DNA of 64,000 bases from Flavobacterium terrisoli (GTDB lineage: Bacteria > Bacteroidota > Bacteroidia > Flavobacteriales > Flavobacteriaceae): contig NZ_JARGNA010000004.1 in assembly GCF_030167905.1 (NCBI RefSeq), positions 62,001-126,000 of the forward strand. The letters run 5' to 3'. This document shows, one piece after another, positions 1 to 10,100 of the stretch (position 1 is the stretch's first letter; the number at the start of each line of letters is the position of its first letter). Below the pieces are notes generated by a model. The model made no database searches. It was not told the origin of the DNA and saw only the letters and a list, made by a program, of their open reading frames with translations. A program made the position numbers and the translations under genes.

Positions 1-2
1 CG

Positions 3-1391
3 TTTGAAGACAAGTTGCGCAGGTATCTGCAAAATGGCATTACGACTGTAATAGATGTCGGGGCAACTTACAGTTTCTTAAAGCAAAGAAAAGAGTTTGC
101 TGCTGCAAATTATGCACCAACTATTTATATGACCGGACCATTGGCGACGACTTATGAACCATCAGTATATGAAAATTTAAAAGAAGACGAACCTTTTAAT
201 TTGGTTAAAACCGTTGAAGATGGCATTAAAATGGTGCAAAACCAATTGCCTTTGCAGCCCGATTTTATCAAAATATGGTACATCACTTCCTGGGAGAAAG
301 ACAGTGTTGAAATCAGTGCCAGAAAGAACCTGCCTATCGTCAAAGCAATAATTACCGAAGCTCATAAAAACAAGCTAAAAGTGGCAGTGCATGCCACCGA
401 AAGAATCACAGCACAATTGGCTGTGGAAAGTGGTTGCGATTTTTTGGTGCATAGTGTTGATGATGAACTATTGAAAGATGACTTTGTGCAATTGCTCAAA
501 AAAAACAAGACTATCCTTTGTCCAACCTTGATTGTTCATAATGGGTATGTCAATACTTTTGGCCAAAAAAACCAATTTACCAATCACGATTTATTAAAGT
601 CTGACCCGTATCAATTGGGTTCGTTGCTCGATTTGAAGCATTTGCCCGATACGTTACGCATCAATAATTATAAGCGAAGGGTAAATTCGGAGTCCTTTAT
701 GGCTAATGATGCTAAGGAGAATGAAATCTGCTTGCAAAACCTCAAAAAACTATCAGATGCCGGCGTTATCATTGCAACCGGTACCGATGCCGGAAACATT
801 GGGACTTTACACGCTTCTTCTTATTTAGCCGAATTAAAAGCGATGCAAGAAAGTGGCATGACCAATTGGCAAATCATTCAGGCATCGACGATTAATGGTG
901 CCAAAGTCTTGAGTAAAGAAAATGAATTCGGAACCATTAGTATCGGAAAAAAAGCAAATCTGATTTTATTGGATAACAATCCTATAGAAAACCTTGATAA
1001 TATTGCCAAAATCAATCGTGTTATTAACCACGGAATAGTTTTCAACCCGGTTGATTTAATAGCCGAAACACCTGAAGCTCTGGCACAACGCCAATTGAAT
1101 GCTTATAATGTGAGAAACATCGATGCCTTTTTGGAGCCTTATGCAGATGATGTTGAAATTTACGCTTATCCCGACAAATTGGTAATGAAAGGCAAAGCAC
1201 AAATGAGAGAAAGCTATTCAAAATTATTTGAAGAAACACCTAATCTGCATTGTGAATTAGTGGGAAGAATTGTTCAGGGAAATACTGTAATTGATAAAGA
1301 AAGGGTTCAGTTCGGAACTGAAATTACTGAAGCCGTTGCCATGTATCATATCGAGAATGGCAAGATTAAAAAAGTATATTTTATCAGGTAA
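3..1391 (+). CDS. Amidohydrolase fused to a C-terminal NTF2-like domain (5' end outside window)
   Basis: Metal-dependent hydrolase of the amidohydrolase superfamily, imidazolonepropionase/prolidase-like branch. The frame is open to the window edge and the first alanine- and glycine-rich strand is already in progress, so the start and the N-terminal HxH metal motif lie upstream; the TTG at 15 is not a convincing start. Counting from that TTG, likely metal and active-site residues are Lys86 (FIKIW), His126 (VAVHATER), His146 (FLVHSVDD) and Asp258 (ATGTDAGN), in the order expected for the family. Residues about 357-458 form an additional SnoaL/NTF2-like alpha+beta domain, which is not part of the standard enzyme. 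An amino-acid permease gene starts 23 bases downstream on the same strand, which suggests uptake and hydrolysis of a peptide or amino-acid derivative. The substrate cannot be read from the sequence. Confidence 0.9.
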   Translation, partial: FEDKLRRYLQNGITTVIDVGATYSFLKQRKEFAAANYAPTIYMTGPLATTYEPSVYENLKEDEPFNLVKTVEDGIKMVQNQLPLQPDFIKIWYITSWEKDSVEISARKNLPIVKAIITEAHKNKLKVAVHATERITAQLAVESGCDFLVHSVDDELLKDDFVQLLKKNKTILCPTLIVHNGYVNTFGQKNQFTNHDLLKSDPYQLGSLLDLKHLPDTLRINNYKRRVNSESFMANDAKENEICLQNLKKLSDAGVIIATGTDAGNIGTLHASSYLAELKAMQESGMTNWQIIQASTINGAKVLSKENEFGTISIGKKANLILLDNNPIENLDNIAKINRVINHGIVFNPVDLIAETPEALAQRQLNAYNVRNIDAFLEPYADDVEIYAYPDKLVMKGKAQMRESYSKLFEETPNLHCELVGRIVQGNTVIDKERVQFGTEITEAVAMYHIENGKIKKVYFIR

Positions 1392-1414
1392 AAAGCCCTA
1401 ACCAACTAAACTTT

Positions 1415-2734
1415 ATGACAAATTCAAAAACCAATTCTCTTAAAAAAGCACTCGGCGTTAGTTTCGGCATTGCCATTTTAGTTGGAAGTACGATAGGAGT
1501 AGGCATACTCAGAACGCCCGGAGCGATTGCCGGAATTCTGGATAGTTATTGGCTCATCATTGCCTGTTGGCTTGTTGGCGGTATTTATGTCTTAATTGGA
1601 GTCGGAACTTATGCTGAATTGGCGACAATGTTACCCAAAGCCGGTGGTTCTTATAATTATGTCAAAAGAGCTTTTGGGAATTATGCAGGCTTTCTAACCG
1701 GTTGGTATGATTATATCAACAACTCTTTAGCGCCGGCGTTGTTTTGCATTGTCATTAGCGAATTTGTAGTTGTGCTGTTCCCCGATTTGAAAAACCAAAC
1801 CACGATTATGGCCATTGGGCTTTTATTATCTTTTACATGGCTTCACGCCACTGGTGTAAAAAGCGGTAGCATTATGCAACAAATAACCAGTGTAATTAAA
1901 GTTTTGTTTTTTGTTGGTTTTATCGTCGCTTGTTTTATGTATTCGGGTGTGAAGTTTAACCCGATAGAAAGTCAATCTTCCATCCTGGAAATGAGTGTGC
2001 TCATCGCTTTCTTCAAATCACTTCAGATGGTTTTGGGTACTTATGAAGGCTGGAATGCCGGTTGTTTTTTTGCTGAGGAAGATAAAGATCCAAACAGAAA
2101 TATTCCTAAATCATTGTATACCGGAGCCATAGTGGTAATCCTGATATATGTGGTGATGAATATGGCTTTTCTGTATGTATTGCCTGTTTCAACCATAGCC
2201 AATTCAACTTTGGCGGCTTCAGATGTTTCCAAAGTGGTTTTTGGCGATAGTGGTGCTGTTATCGTAACGGTCATTGCGGTATTTTCCATCTTGGGCATTC
2301 TGAATGCCTATATGATGATTCCGGCAAGGATACTTTTCGGATTGAGCCGCGATGGTTTTTTTATCCAAAAAGGGACAACAGTAAACAAAGGTGGAACACC
2401 AATTGTTACGCTTTTAATTTCTTCTTCCATTGCTTTTGTTTTGATTTGTATCGGTTCCTTTGAAATATTGTTTTCTCTCGGTGCTTTTATGGCTGTGATT
2501 GTTTGGGGATTGACTTATTGTGCTTTAATTCGATTAAGAATCAAAGAGCCTAACTTACCAAGACCTTATAAATCCTGGGGTTACCCCTGGACAACTATCA
2601 TTATGATATTGTTTTCAATTGCCTTGTTTTTTGGGTTTGCCTATAGTGACCGAAGAAGTTTGCTGGTTGTCGGTATTATAACCTTGCTTTCTTATCCGGT
2701 TTTTTTATTACTGAAAAGAACCAATAAAAAGTAG
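1415..2734 (+). CDS. APC-family amino acid permease
   Basis: Inner-membrane amino-acid/polyamine transporter of the APC superfamily, 439 residues, the usual length for about 12 membrane helices. The helix-1 signature GVGILRTPG (about residues 28-36), with its unwound glycine-rich substrate site, is clear, and hydrophobic segments follow to the end. A lysine-rich tail (KRTNKK) is consistent with a cytoplasmic C-terminus. It starts 23 bases after the amidohydrolase gene, so the two are probably co-transcribed and the hydrolase may process the imported compound. The 3' end faces the DUF1624-like gene with only 10 bases between stops. Specificity is not predictable by eye. Confidence 0.92.
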   Translation: MTNSKTNSLKKALGVSFGIAILVGSTIGVGILRTPGAIAGILDSYWLIIACWLVGGIYVLIGVGTYAELATMLPKAGGSYNYVKRAFGNYAGFLTGWYDYINNSLAPALFCIVISEFVVVLFPDLKNQTTIMAIGLLLSFTWLHATGVKSGSIMQQITSVIKVLFFVGFIVACFMYSGVKFNPIESQSSILEMSVLIAFFKSLQMVLGTYEGWNAGCFFAEEDKDPNRNIPKSLYTGAIVVILIYVVMNMAFLYVLPVSTIANSTLAASDVSKVVFGDSGAVIVTVIAVFSILGILNAYMMIPARILFGLSRDGFFIQKGTTVNKGGTPIVTLLISSSIAFVLICIGSFEILFSLGAFMAVIVWGLTYCALIRLRIKEPNLPRPYKSWGYPWTTIIMILFSIALFFGFAYSDRRSLLVVGIITLLSYPVFLLLKRTNKK

Positions 2735-2744
2735 ACAGCTTCTG

Positions 2745-3917
2745 TTATAAATAACTCAGCCACCATTTTTCTTTGTGGTTTTGCTTATAGTTGTCAAATT
2801 TTTTACAGAGCGGATACAGTAAAACAATTACCAATATCCATATTGCATAAGTAACCCAAAGCGGATAACCGAACTCTTTCATCTGGGGCACTTCGGTGAC
2901 CCAACCTTGTAAAATTAGTTTGTCCCAACCAAAGCCTGAAACTTGGGCAAACACCATGGCTAGCAAGTGGATAAGATAAATGTGCAGGATGTAATAGAAG
3001 AAAGGCACTCTGCCAAACGTAGCAAAGAAATTCACTACTCTGCCTTTCAGGTTTTCGGCATTCGCCAAAAATAACAAAGCTACACCCAATGTCATCAGTA
3101 AATACAATAAGGAAGGCGGATACTTAGATGGATTTAAGAAGGACATTAAATCCTGACTTAACGAAGGGTAATCCTGAAATTCATTGGCATCGCCATATAG
3201 GTTGGTATAACGCAAAATTCCAAAAAGAAGTAAGGCTGTAATTCCAATGATATTAAATAATTTTCGGCGTTTTGAAGCACCAAAAGAAGCATCATAAAAA
3301 GTGCCAAAGTAATAACCCAGTCCCATAACGGCAATCCATGGCACAATCGGATAACCTACAAAGAAGTTGTGTTCTCCGTTTATATTCATAAAGAAAGGTT
3401 CGTGTAAAATAGCCCAAAAGATATTATTAAAGAAATGAACCGCATCCAAAAGATTATGCCCAAAAATAAGCAGACAGCAAAATATTAAAATTACTTTCAT
3501 TGGCAGATGGATTAATCCGGCTAAGACAATCATACTGATTCCTAAGGACCAAATCACCAACAAATCATGGCTTCTGAATTGCCAATCAAAATACCACCCA
3601 AAATTCACGATGGTCATTTCAATAAAAATCAACCAAAGCCCTCGTTTGAGCAGGAAACTGGTTAAGTCTTTTTTGCTTTTTCTTTTCCCAACCATAAAAG
3701 CAGAAGTACCGGCTAAAAAGCAAAAAGCAGGCGCACAAAAATGAGTGACAAAACGGGTCAGGAAAATAGGAAAGGAAGATTGTATAGGATCTGTTGGATC
3801 AAAAAAATGGGCTGGCAGATGGAAGTAATCCCTAACATGGTCTAAAGCCATAATTACCATTACTAATCCTTTTAAAAGATCAATCGATTCAATTCGGTAC
3901 TTGGTTAGTGTTGTCAT
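2745..3917 (-). CDS. DUF1624 / heparan-alpha-glucosaminide N-acetyltransferase-like membrane protein
   Basis: Polytopic membrane protein of 390 residues. The N-terminal signature IDLLKGLVMVIMALDHVRDY (about residues 12-31) is characteristic of the DUF1624/YeiB group related to eukaryotic lysosomal HGSNAT acyltransferases, which move acetyl groups across a membrane to sugars. About ten hydrophobic helices follow and the last residues are basic. Family membership is confident, but the bacterial substrate is not known to me. It stands alone on the minus strand: the converging permease gene ends 10 bases from its stop, and the adhesin terminator lies upstream. A related alternative name is acyltransferase 3-like membrane protein. 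Confidence 0.85.
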   Translation of the reverse strand: MTTLTKYRIESIDLLKGLVMVIMALDHVRDYFHLPAHFFDPTDPIQSSFPIFLTRFVTHFCAPAFCFLAGTSAFMVGKRKSKKDLTSFLLKRGLWLIFIEMTIVNFGWYFDWQFRSHDLLVIWSLGISMIVLAGLIHLPMKVILIFCCLLIFGHNLLDAVHFFNNIFWAILHEPFFMNINGEHNFFVGYPIVPWIAVMGLGYYFGTFYDASFGASKRRKLFNIIGITALLLFGILRYTNLYGDANEFQDYPSLSQDLMSFLNPSKYPPSLLYLLMTLGVALLFLANAENLKGRVVNFFATFGRVPFFYYILHIYLIHLLAMVFAQVSGFGWDKLILQGWVTEVPQMKEFGYPLWVTYAIWILVIVLLYPLCKKFDNYKQNHKEKWWLSYL

Positions 3918-4055
3918 TTTAGCGGTTTAGGTTGGTTAAACGGCAGGTTCTGTTTAAATGACTTGAGGGCTAACTGAAGGCAGTGCCATTTTGAGTGGCT
4001 ACTTTTGTAAAAATACATTTTCTTTTTCAGAATCGCTCTTTCGTTGTCAAAAAAG

Positions 4056-4090
4056 AAAAACCCTCATTAAATCAATAATGAGGGTTTTTA
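4056..4090 (-). terminator. Terminator of the giant adhesin gene
   Basis: A perfect hairpin with stem AACCCTCATTA/TAATGAGGGTT and a six-base loop starts about 20 bases after the adhesin stop. On the minus strand it is followed by a T-rich tract, the form of an intrinsic terminator. Confidence 0.85.
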
Positions 4091-4109
4091 AACTTATTTA
4101 AATTAATGT

Positions 4110-7100
4110 TTATCGTTTCACGACGCGTAGCGTTTTCACTTCTTCGCCCTGAGTAACAATCACGTTGTAAACACCGCTTGGGTACCTGTCTCCGATACTT
4201 GTTGTTTCCAATTCAGAAACGTTTACTTTTCTTTGTTCAACCAATCTTCCGACCATATCATAAACTTTAACGTCTATGGCAGCTTGGTTTTCGGTTTTAA
4301 CATCAATCATAAAGTTTTCCGCAAATGGATTCGGGTGAGCTTTAACTTCAAATGGAGTAGCAGCCACCATTTTCGCAGGGAAAGGAACGATTAACTGACA
4401 ATCTTTACCAGGATAATAGTTACCAAACAACTGAACGTCAACAATGATTGAATAAGTTGCTCCAGGGGTTAATGGTGCCAAGGCATCAAAATCACTTAAT
4501 CTGAAGTTGTTAAACGTATGCTCTATGGTTTGGCTATAATCTAGTTCTTCACTGATTAAGGTAAAGCGATATAGACTGGTATAGTTTATTGTATTAGCAT
4601 ACAATATTGTACTCATAGTTGCAGGCGTGATTCCGTCTTCGTCACAAGCAGCCATAAAGGCTTCAGGTGCCATTGGTGTTCTTACGGTACACATTTGACC
4701 ATAAGGACCCCAAACTTCCTCTCCATCAATGTTTACTTTTACTTTTACTCTTACATTATAATCTGTATCGTAAAGTAATGGTAAGGCATTAGGAGCGCTG
4801 TTTACCATAATCATTTGGAAGTTATTGTATAATCTTTCAAATTCTTTCACTACACCAGGATTAGAGGCTAATGCCACTTCAAACTGGTAAGCCAATGCAT
4901 AGTTAACAGAGCTACATGGTATTGATGACGACATCGAAGTGGCTGTTAATCCACATTGTACCAATTTAGTCGTTGGAACTCCAGGTGTTGAAATTAAACA
5001 AGCTGAACTGAATGGCTGTTGTTCACCGTTCACGATAGCCGCCACCGAAACTGAATATGTAGTACCATATTCAATGATGTTGGTCATACCCAAATTGAAG
5101 TTTCTGTAGGCTCTTGGCAAATCAACAGTTACATTGGTATTCAAATTCGTTATTCTGAATAAATAAGTCACAGTATAAGGACCTGAATAAGTGGCTGCCG
5201 AAGCCGTGATGGTTGCTTTGGCTTTGGTCAAAGTGCTACCACAGAAACTTGGTAGGATAGAAGTAAGCGCTGGTGAACAACCATTATACAATGAACCGTT
5301 ACAGTCATCATCGATACCATTGAAACAAATTTCAGGAGCACCAGGATGAACAGTAGCTGAATTATCATTACAATCGGTATTGTTTAATACATAGCCAGGT
5401 TCAGAAGCATTACAAGAAATTAAAGTAATCGCTGGGTTACCATAACCATCATTATCAGCATCTCTGTAGTAAGTGATGTTTTCAACCACAGTTACTGTAG
5501 CTGTTCCGGCTTGTGTTTGGGAACATGTTGACGAACTACTGTCTTGAACGCTAACTAACGAATAAGAATAAACACCTGCTGTAGCGGTTGATACAGTTAA
5601 AGTTACTGAATTACCACTTGTAGTAGATATTGTTTGGTTGGCACCACCATTTAATTTATAAGTAAATGTATATGGTGCAGTTCCGTTAGCTCCGGTAAAT
5701 GTTACTGTTGGTGCAGCTGAATTTCTGCATAAAGTTACAGTACCGGCAATAGTTGCAGTTGGTAATGGATTAACTGTTGCGTTTACTGTACTGCTGGCTT
5801 TACAACCATTGCCATTTGTGATTTCTAAAGTATAAGTTCCACTGGCTGCTGTAGTAGCATTTGCTATAGTTGGATTTTGAACAGCTGATGTAAAACTGTT
5901 TGGTCCAGTCCATGAGTAAGTGTAAGTATTTGGTGCAAATGTGATACTTTGACCATTAACTAAACTAGCAGCGTTTGATGTATACTGTAATGCAGCTGTT
6001 GAACTATAATTAATACCTATAGTAGCACTTGCTCCTGCGTCGTATGTTGCATTTCCGAAAGTTATATCCTGGTAAACAAAATGGATTGCACCTGTCACAG
6101 TATTTAACTGAACCTGATAGGTTATACCACCTGTAGTGAACGCGTCATGAGACAGATTAGTATATTGTATGATAAACAAGTTACCTACAGTTTGTGTTCT
6201 GATACTTGGTGTAAGTTGTACATCCAAATCATCCCAGAATGGTGCTATGAAAGCATTTCCGGCGCCGTTCGCTGTACTTGGTAGTGCAGCATTTGCAGCG
6301 ACAATGGTTCCTGAAGTTGAGCCAAATACAATGGCTCCATTGGTTCCAACTCTTGCAGTAGTATAGGCTGTACCATTGAAAGTAAAAGATGGGATTGTGA
6401 TATTGTTCGAATTGTCATCACTCAACGTTCCAATAGATGTACCAGTAGTACTGATATCAACAAAGCTTACACCGCTGTTATTCGTTAGAGTATATGATGG
6501 TGTAGTAGGAGGAGTTGACGTTAAATTCAACGCGCTGCCTTGACAAATTGGTGAATTTGAACTTACAACTGCTGCTGTTGGGAGTGCATTAACAATCACA
6601 ACCGCTGCACCAACTTGTGTTTGTGAACAAGCTGTTGTACTTGAATCGGCAACACTTACCAATGAATATATAAATGTACCTGCCGTCGTGCTTGGCACTG
6701 TCAACGACACACTATTACCTGAAGTGGTCGTTATGGTTTGGTTGCTGCCACCATTAATTTTATATGTAAAGGTATAGGGCGCTGTTCCCGCAGCTCCTGT
6801 AAATGTTACAGTTGGTGCTGTTGCATTTTGACAAAGAGTTGTGCTACCTGAAATTGTTGCAGTAGGTAGTGGGTTAACGGTTAATACCGCAATAGTACTT
6901 GTTGAATTCAAAGAGGTACAAGTCGATACTACAACATCATAGTTACCAGCTAGAACACCGGCACCAGTTAGCGATAATGAGCTTGATGTAGCTCCTGAAA
7001 TTCCTGTTCCATTAGTTAAATTACTGCCATTTCTTCTCCATTGATAAGTCATTGTGGTAGCGCTTGTAGCAGTAACACTAAATGACGCTGATGCACCTTG

Positions 7101-10100
7101 ACAGACTGTAGTTACTGCTGTTGGTTGAACAGTAATTGTTGGAGCAGCAGTTTGAACATTCACCAATACTGATGAAGTTGCTGTACATCCTGCATTAGAA
7201 GTAGCCGTCAAGTTATAAGTAGTTGCTACACTTGGCGTAACTGTCGGGTTTTGTGAACTCGAGGTAAATCCAGCCGGTGTTGATGTCCAGGCATAAGTAA
7301 ATGTAGTTGATCCATTATTGATTGGACTAAAGCGATATAAACGTCCGTTATCCGGCAACAATGGAGCAGAGAACGTGCCTAATGCAACAGTGGATGAACT
7401 TGAAGTACCTACTGTTGGAGTTGTCCATGAACCGGTATTGCTTAAAGACCTTACGTTAGCAGCTGCAGTAGAAGCACCTTTCAAACCAACCTGAACAGTA
7501 CCACTTGAAGTTCTTCCTGAACTGGTCGTGAAATCACCATAACGGATTTCAACTTTGTTTGATGTTTCATACAACCATACTTGCACATTTCCTGTATTAG
7601 GATTTACAAAAGTGGAGAAGCTTTTCAAGTTAGCCCATTCTATTTTTACAATCCTGTTAGGAGATGAACCCACTGTTTGAACATGATAGGTCTCTCCACT
7701 TGTATTATTACTGTCTAAATCTCTTGAGAAAGCAGATATTACATTAGTGATAGAAGTACTGCTTAGCGGAGTATACAGTGGAGCATAAGTCGAATTATTG
7801 GTCACAGCTGTATCAAAGCTAATCCATCCATTAGTACTCATCCTGAATGAGGTAAAGTTATTTCCACCAAAATGGAAAGTAAATGGTAAGGTTTGAGCAT
7901 CAGAAATTCCATCGTCAGTTGTAGCTACCACAGGAGGACTACCAGCACTACTGTTCAAAGTTAAAGCCACAGTTCCACTTCCTCCAACAATAGAGTTGAA
8001 TGAGGCTATAGTATTTTCAAAAGTATAACTTCCAACTGGAACACCTGTTGTAATTGGTTCGTTCAATACAGCAGATCCTGATAAGGAAATAGATGAACCA
8101 GGACAAGATAACGCGGTGTTATTTGTTGCAGATGCTGTGAATGAAGCACCAGTATTAACTGTAGTTGTAGCAGTATTGAAACAGCCAAAAGTATCTGTTC
8201 CGGTAACAGTGTAAGTGGTATTTGAACTTGGCGTTGCAATTACTATTGCACCGGTTGTGGCATTCAAGCTACCATTATCTGGTGTCCAAGAATATGTATT
8301 CGCACCACTTGCCGTTAAAGTAATTCCAGTTCCCGGTGTACAATAAACTGCAGATGACGGAGTAACAACAACAGTTGGATTGTTTATTACAATATTAGCT
8401 GCATTAGATTCAACATCCGGACATTTATCCGGTCCTGAACCTGATCCCGTAATGAAGGCCTTGTAGAAATAACTTCCTACCGGAGTGGCTGTAGTAGTCA
8501 TAACCGCTAGGTTATAATGATTAGCTGATGGGTTAGTTGCAGAGTATGTCGTACCTGCAGGTAAACCTGCTAAGTTATTCCACGGTCCTGAAGCTGAAGT
8601 TGCATATTTCCATACTATAGCTCCAACACTACCCGAAGTCTCAATTGACAAGTTGGTTGTATTGGCAACTTTACATAAGTTAACAGCACTTGTGGATAAA
8701 TTTTGTACAAAAGTTACCGGAGTATTTACCGTTAAAGTCGCGATTGAACTATCTAAGAAGAAGTCCAATTGGCATTTGAACTGATACCCGTTATGGGCTG
8801 CAGTTACACCTGAAACAAATAACGTTTTAGGGCTAAATTCATTAGCACCTGAGAACGTTAATCCAGTAGTTCCATCAAGACCATCAACAATATCGCTAAA
8901 GTTAGCTCCATTGTCGGTACTGATTTGCCACTGAACATTATAAGGTTCATCTCCAGTTGTTACAATGGTAAATGAAGTACTTGAAGCACTACATAAATTC
9001 ACACTGGCCGGTTGCGTAGAGAAACCAGTATTGGTTACGTTAAGTACACCAACAATTGGCACTAAAGTAGTACATGGTGCTAAACCAGTTACTAAACATC
9101 TGTACTGATAAGTATCAAAACCTAAAGTAATATTGTTAACATTAAGAATATCGCTCGTTTCACCTGTATAATCCGGATTGGCGGCTAAAATATCCTGCCA
9201 TCCATCAACATTGTTATTTACTTGCCATTGGTAAGTAACAACCCCTGTAGTTACTACTTCAAAAGTAGTATCCTGACCAGGAGAAACAGTTCTGGTAAGT
9301 GTGCTGGAAACTATTGTTCCAGGATCATTAACGGTAACAGTAACCGGTTGTGTAAACTGACAAGCAGGAGTAGTGTCGTTACTTGTAGCTGTAACATTAT
9401 AAGTTGTTGTTACGGTTGGGCTTACTGAACGAGGGTTACCGGTTAGGGTAGTTCCACCTCCTACAGGAGCCCAGGAATATGAATTACTTCCGGCAGAAAC
9501 AGCCGTTAATGTACCGGTTTGTCCTTTACAAATGGTAATAGGACTAACAGTAAACGAAGGTAGAGGAGTTACATTGACAATTGTACTACCAGTACTTGTA
9601 CACCCAACATTGGTTGCTGTGGCTGTATAAGTCACTGATGTAGCCGGTGAACTTGGTTTAGCGTATACGGTAGTGTATAAACCAGAATCCACTAAACCAT
9701 TTACTCCATCATTTACACTGGCCGCAGCAGCACTTGTATATAGATTTCCTGCAGTAGCTGACCAGGAAAGTGGAGCATTTTGTGGTGGTGTAGTATAATA
9801 AATAGTTATCGAAGAATTGCTTAATATTCCAGTATCATTAGCGAAATCATCATAAGCAGTTACTGTCCAAGTTCCATTACTGATACTGAACAAATCAGAA
9901 AAAGTAGTTGTATAATTTCCTCCAAAAGTTCCCGTAGCAATCAAACTTGATTCGGCAGTCAAATCTGCTTTGAAAGTACCTGTAAATGGAGCGCTACCTG
10001 TTGACATAGCTGAAGCACTAGTGTCAGATGTTATAATTGTATCCGTAAAATTATCACCTGTACTACCTTGATCAGCGAACAAATTAACAATTTTTCCATT

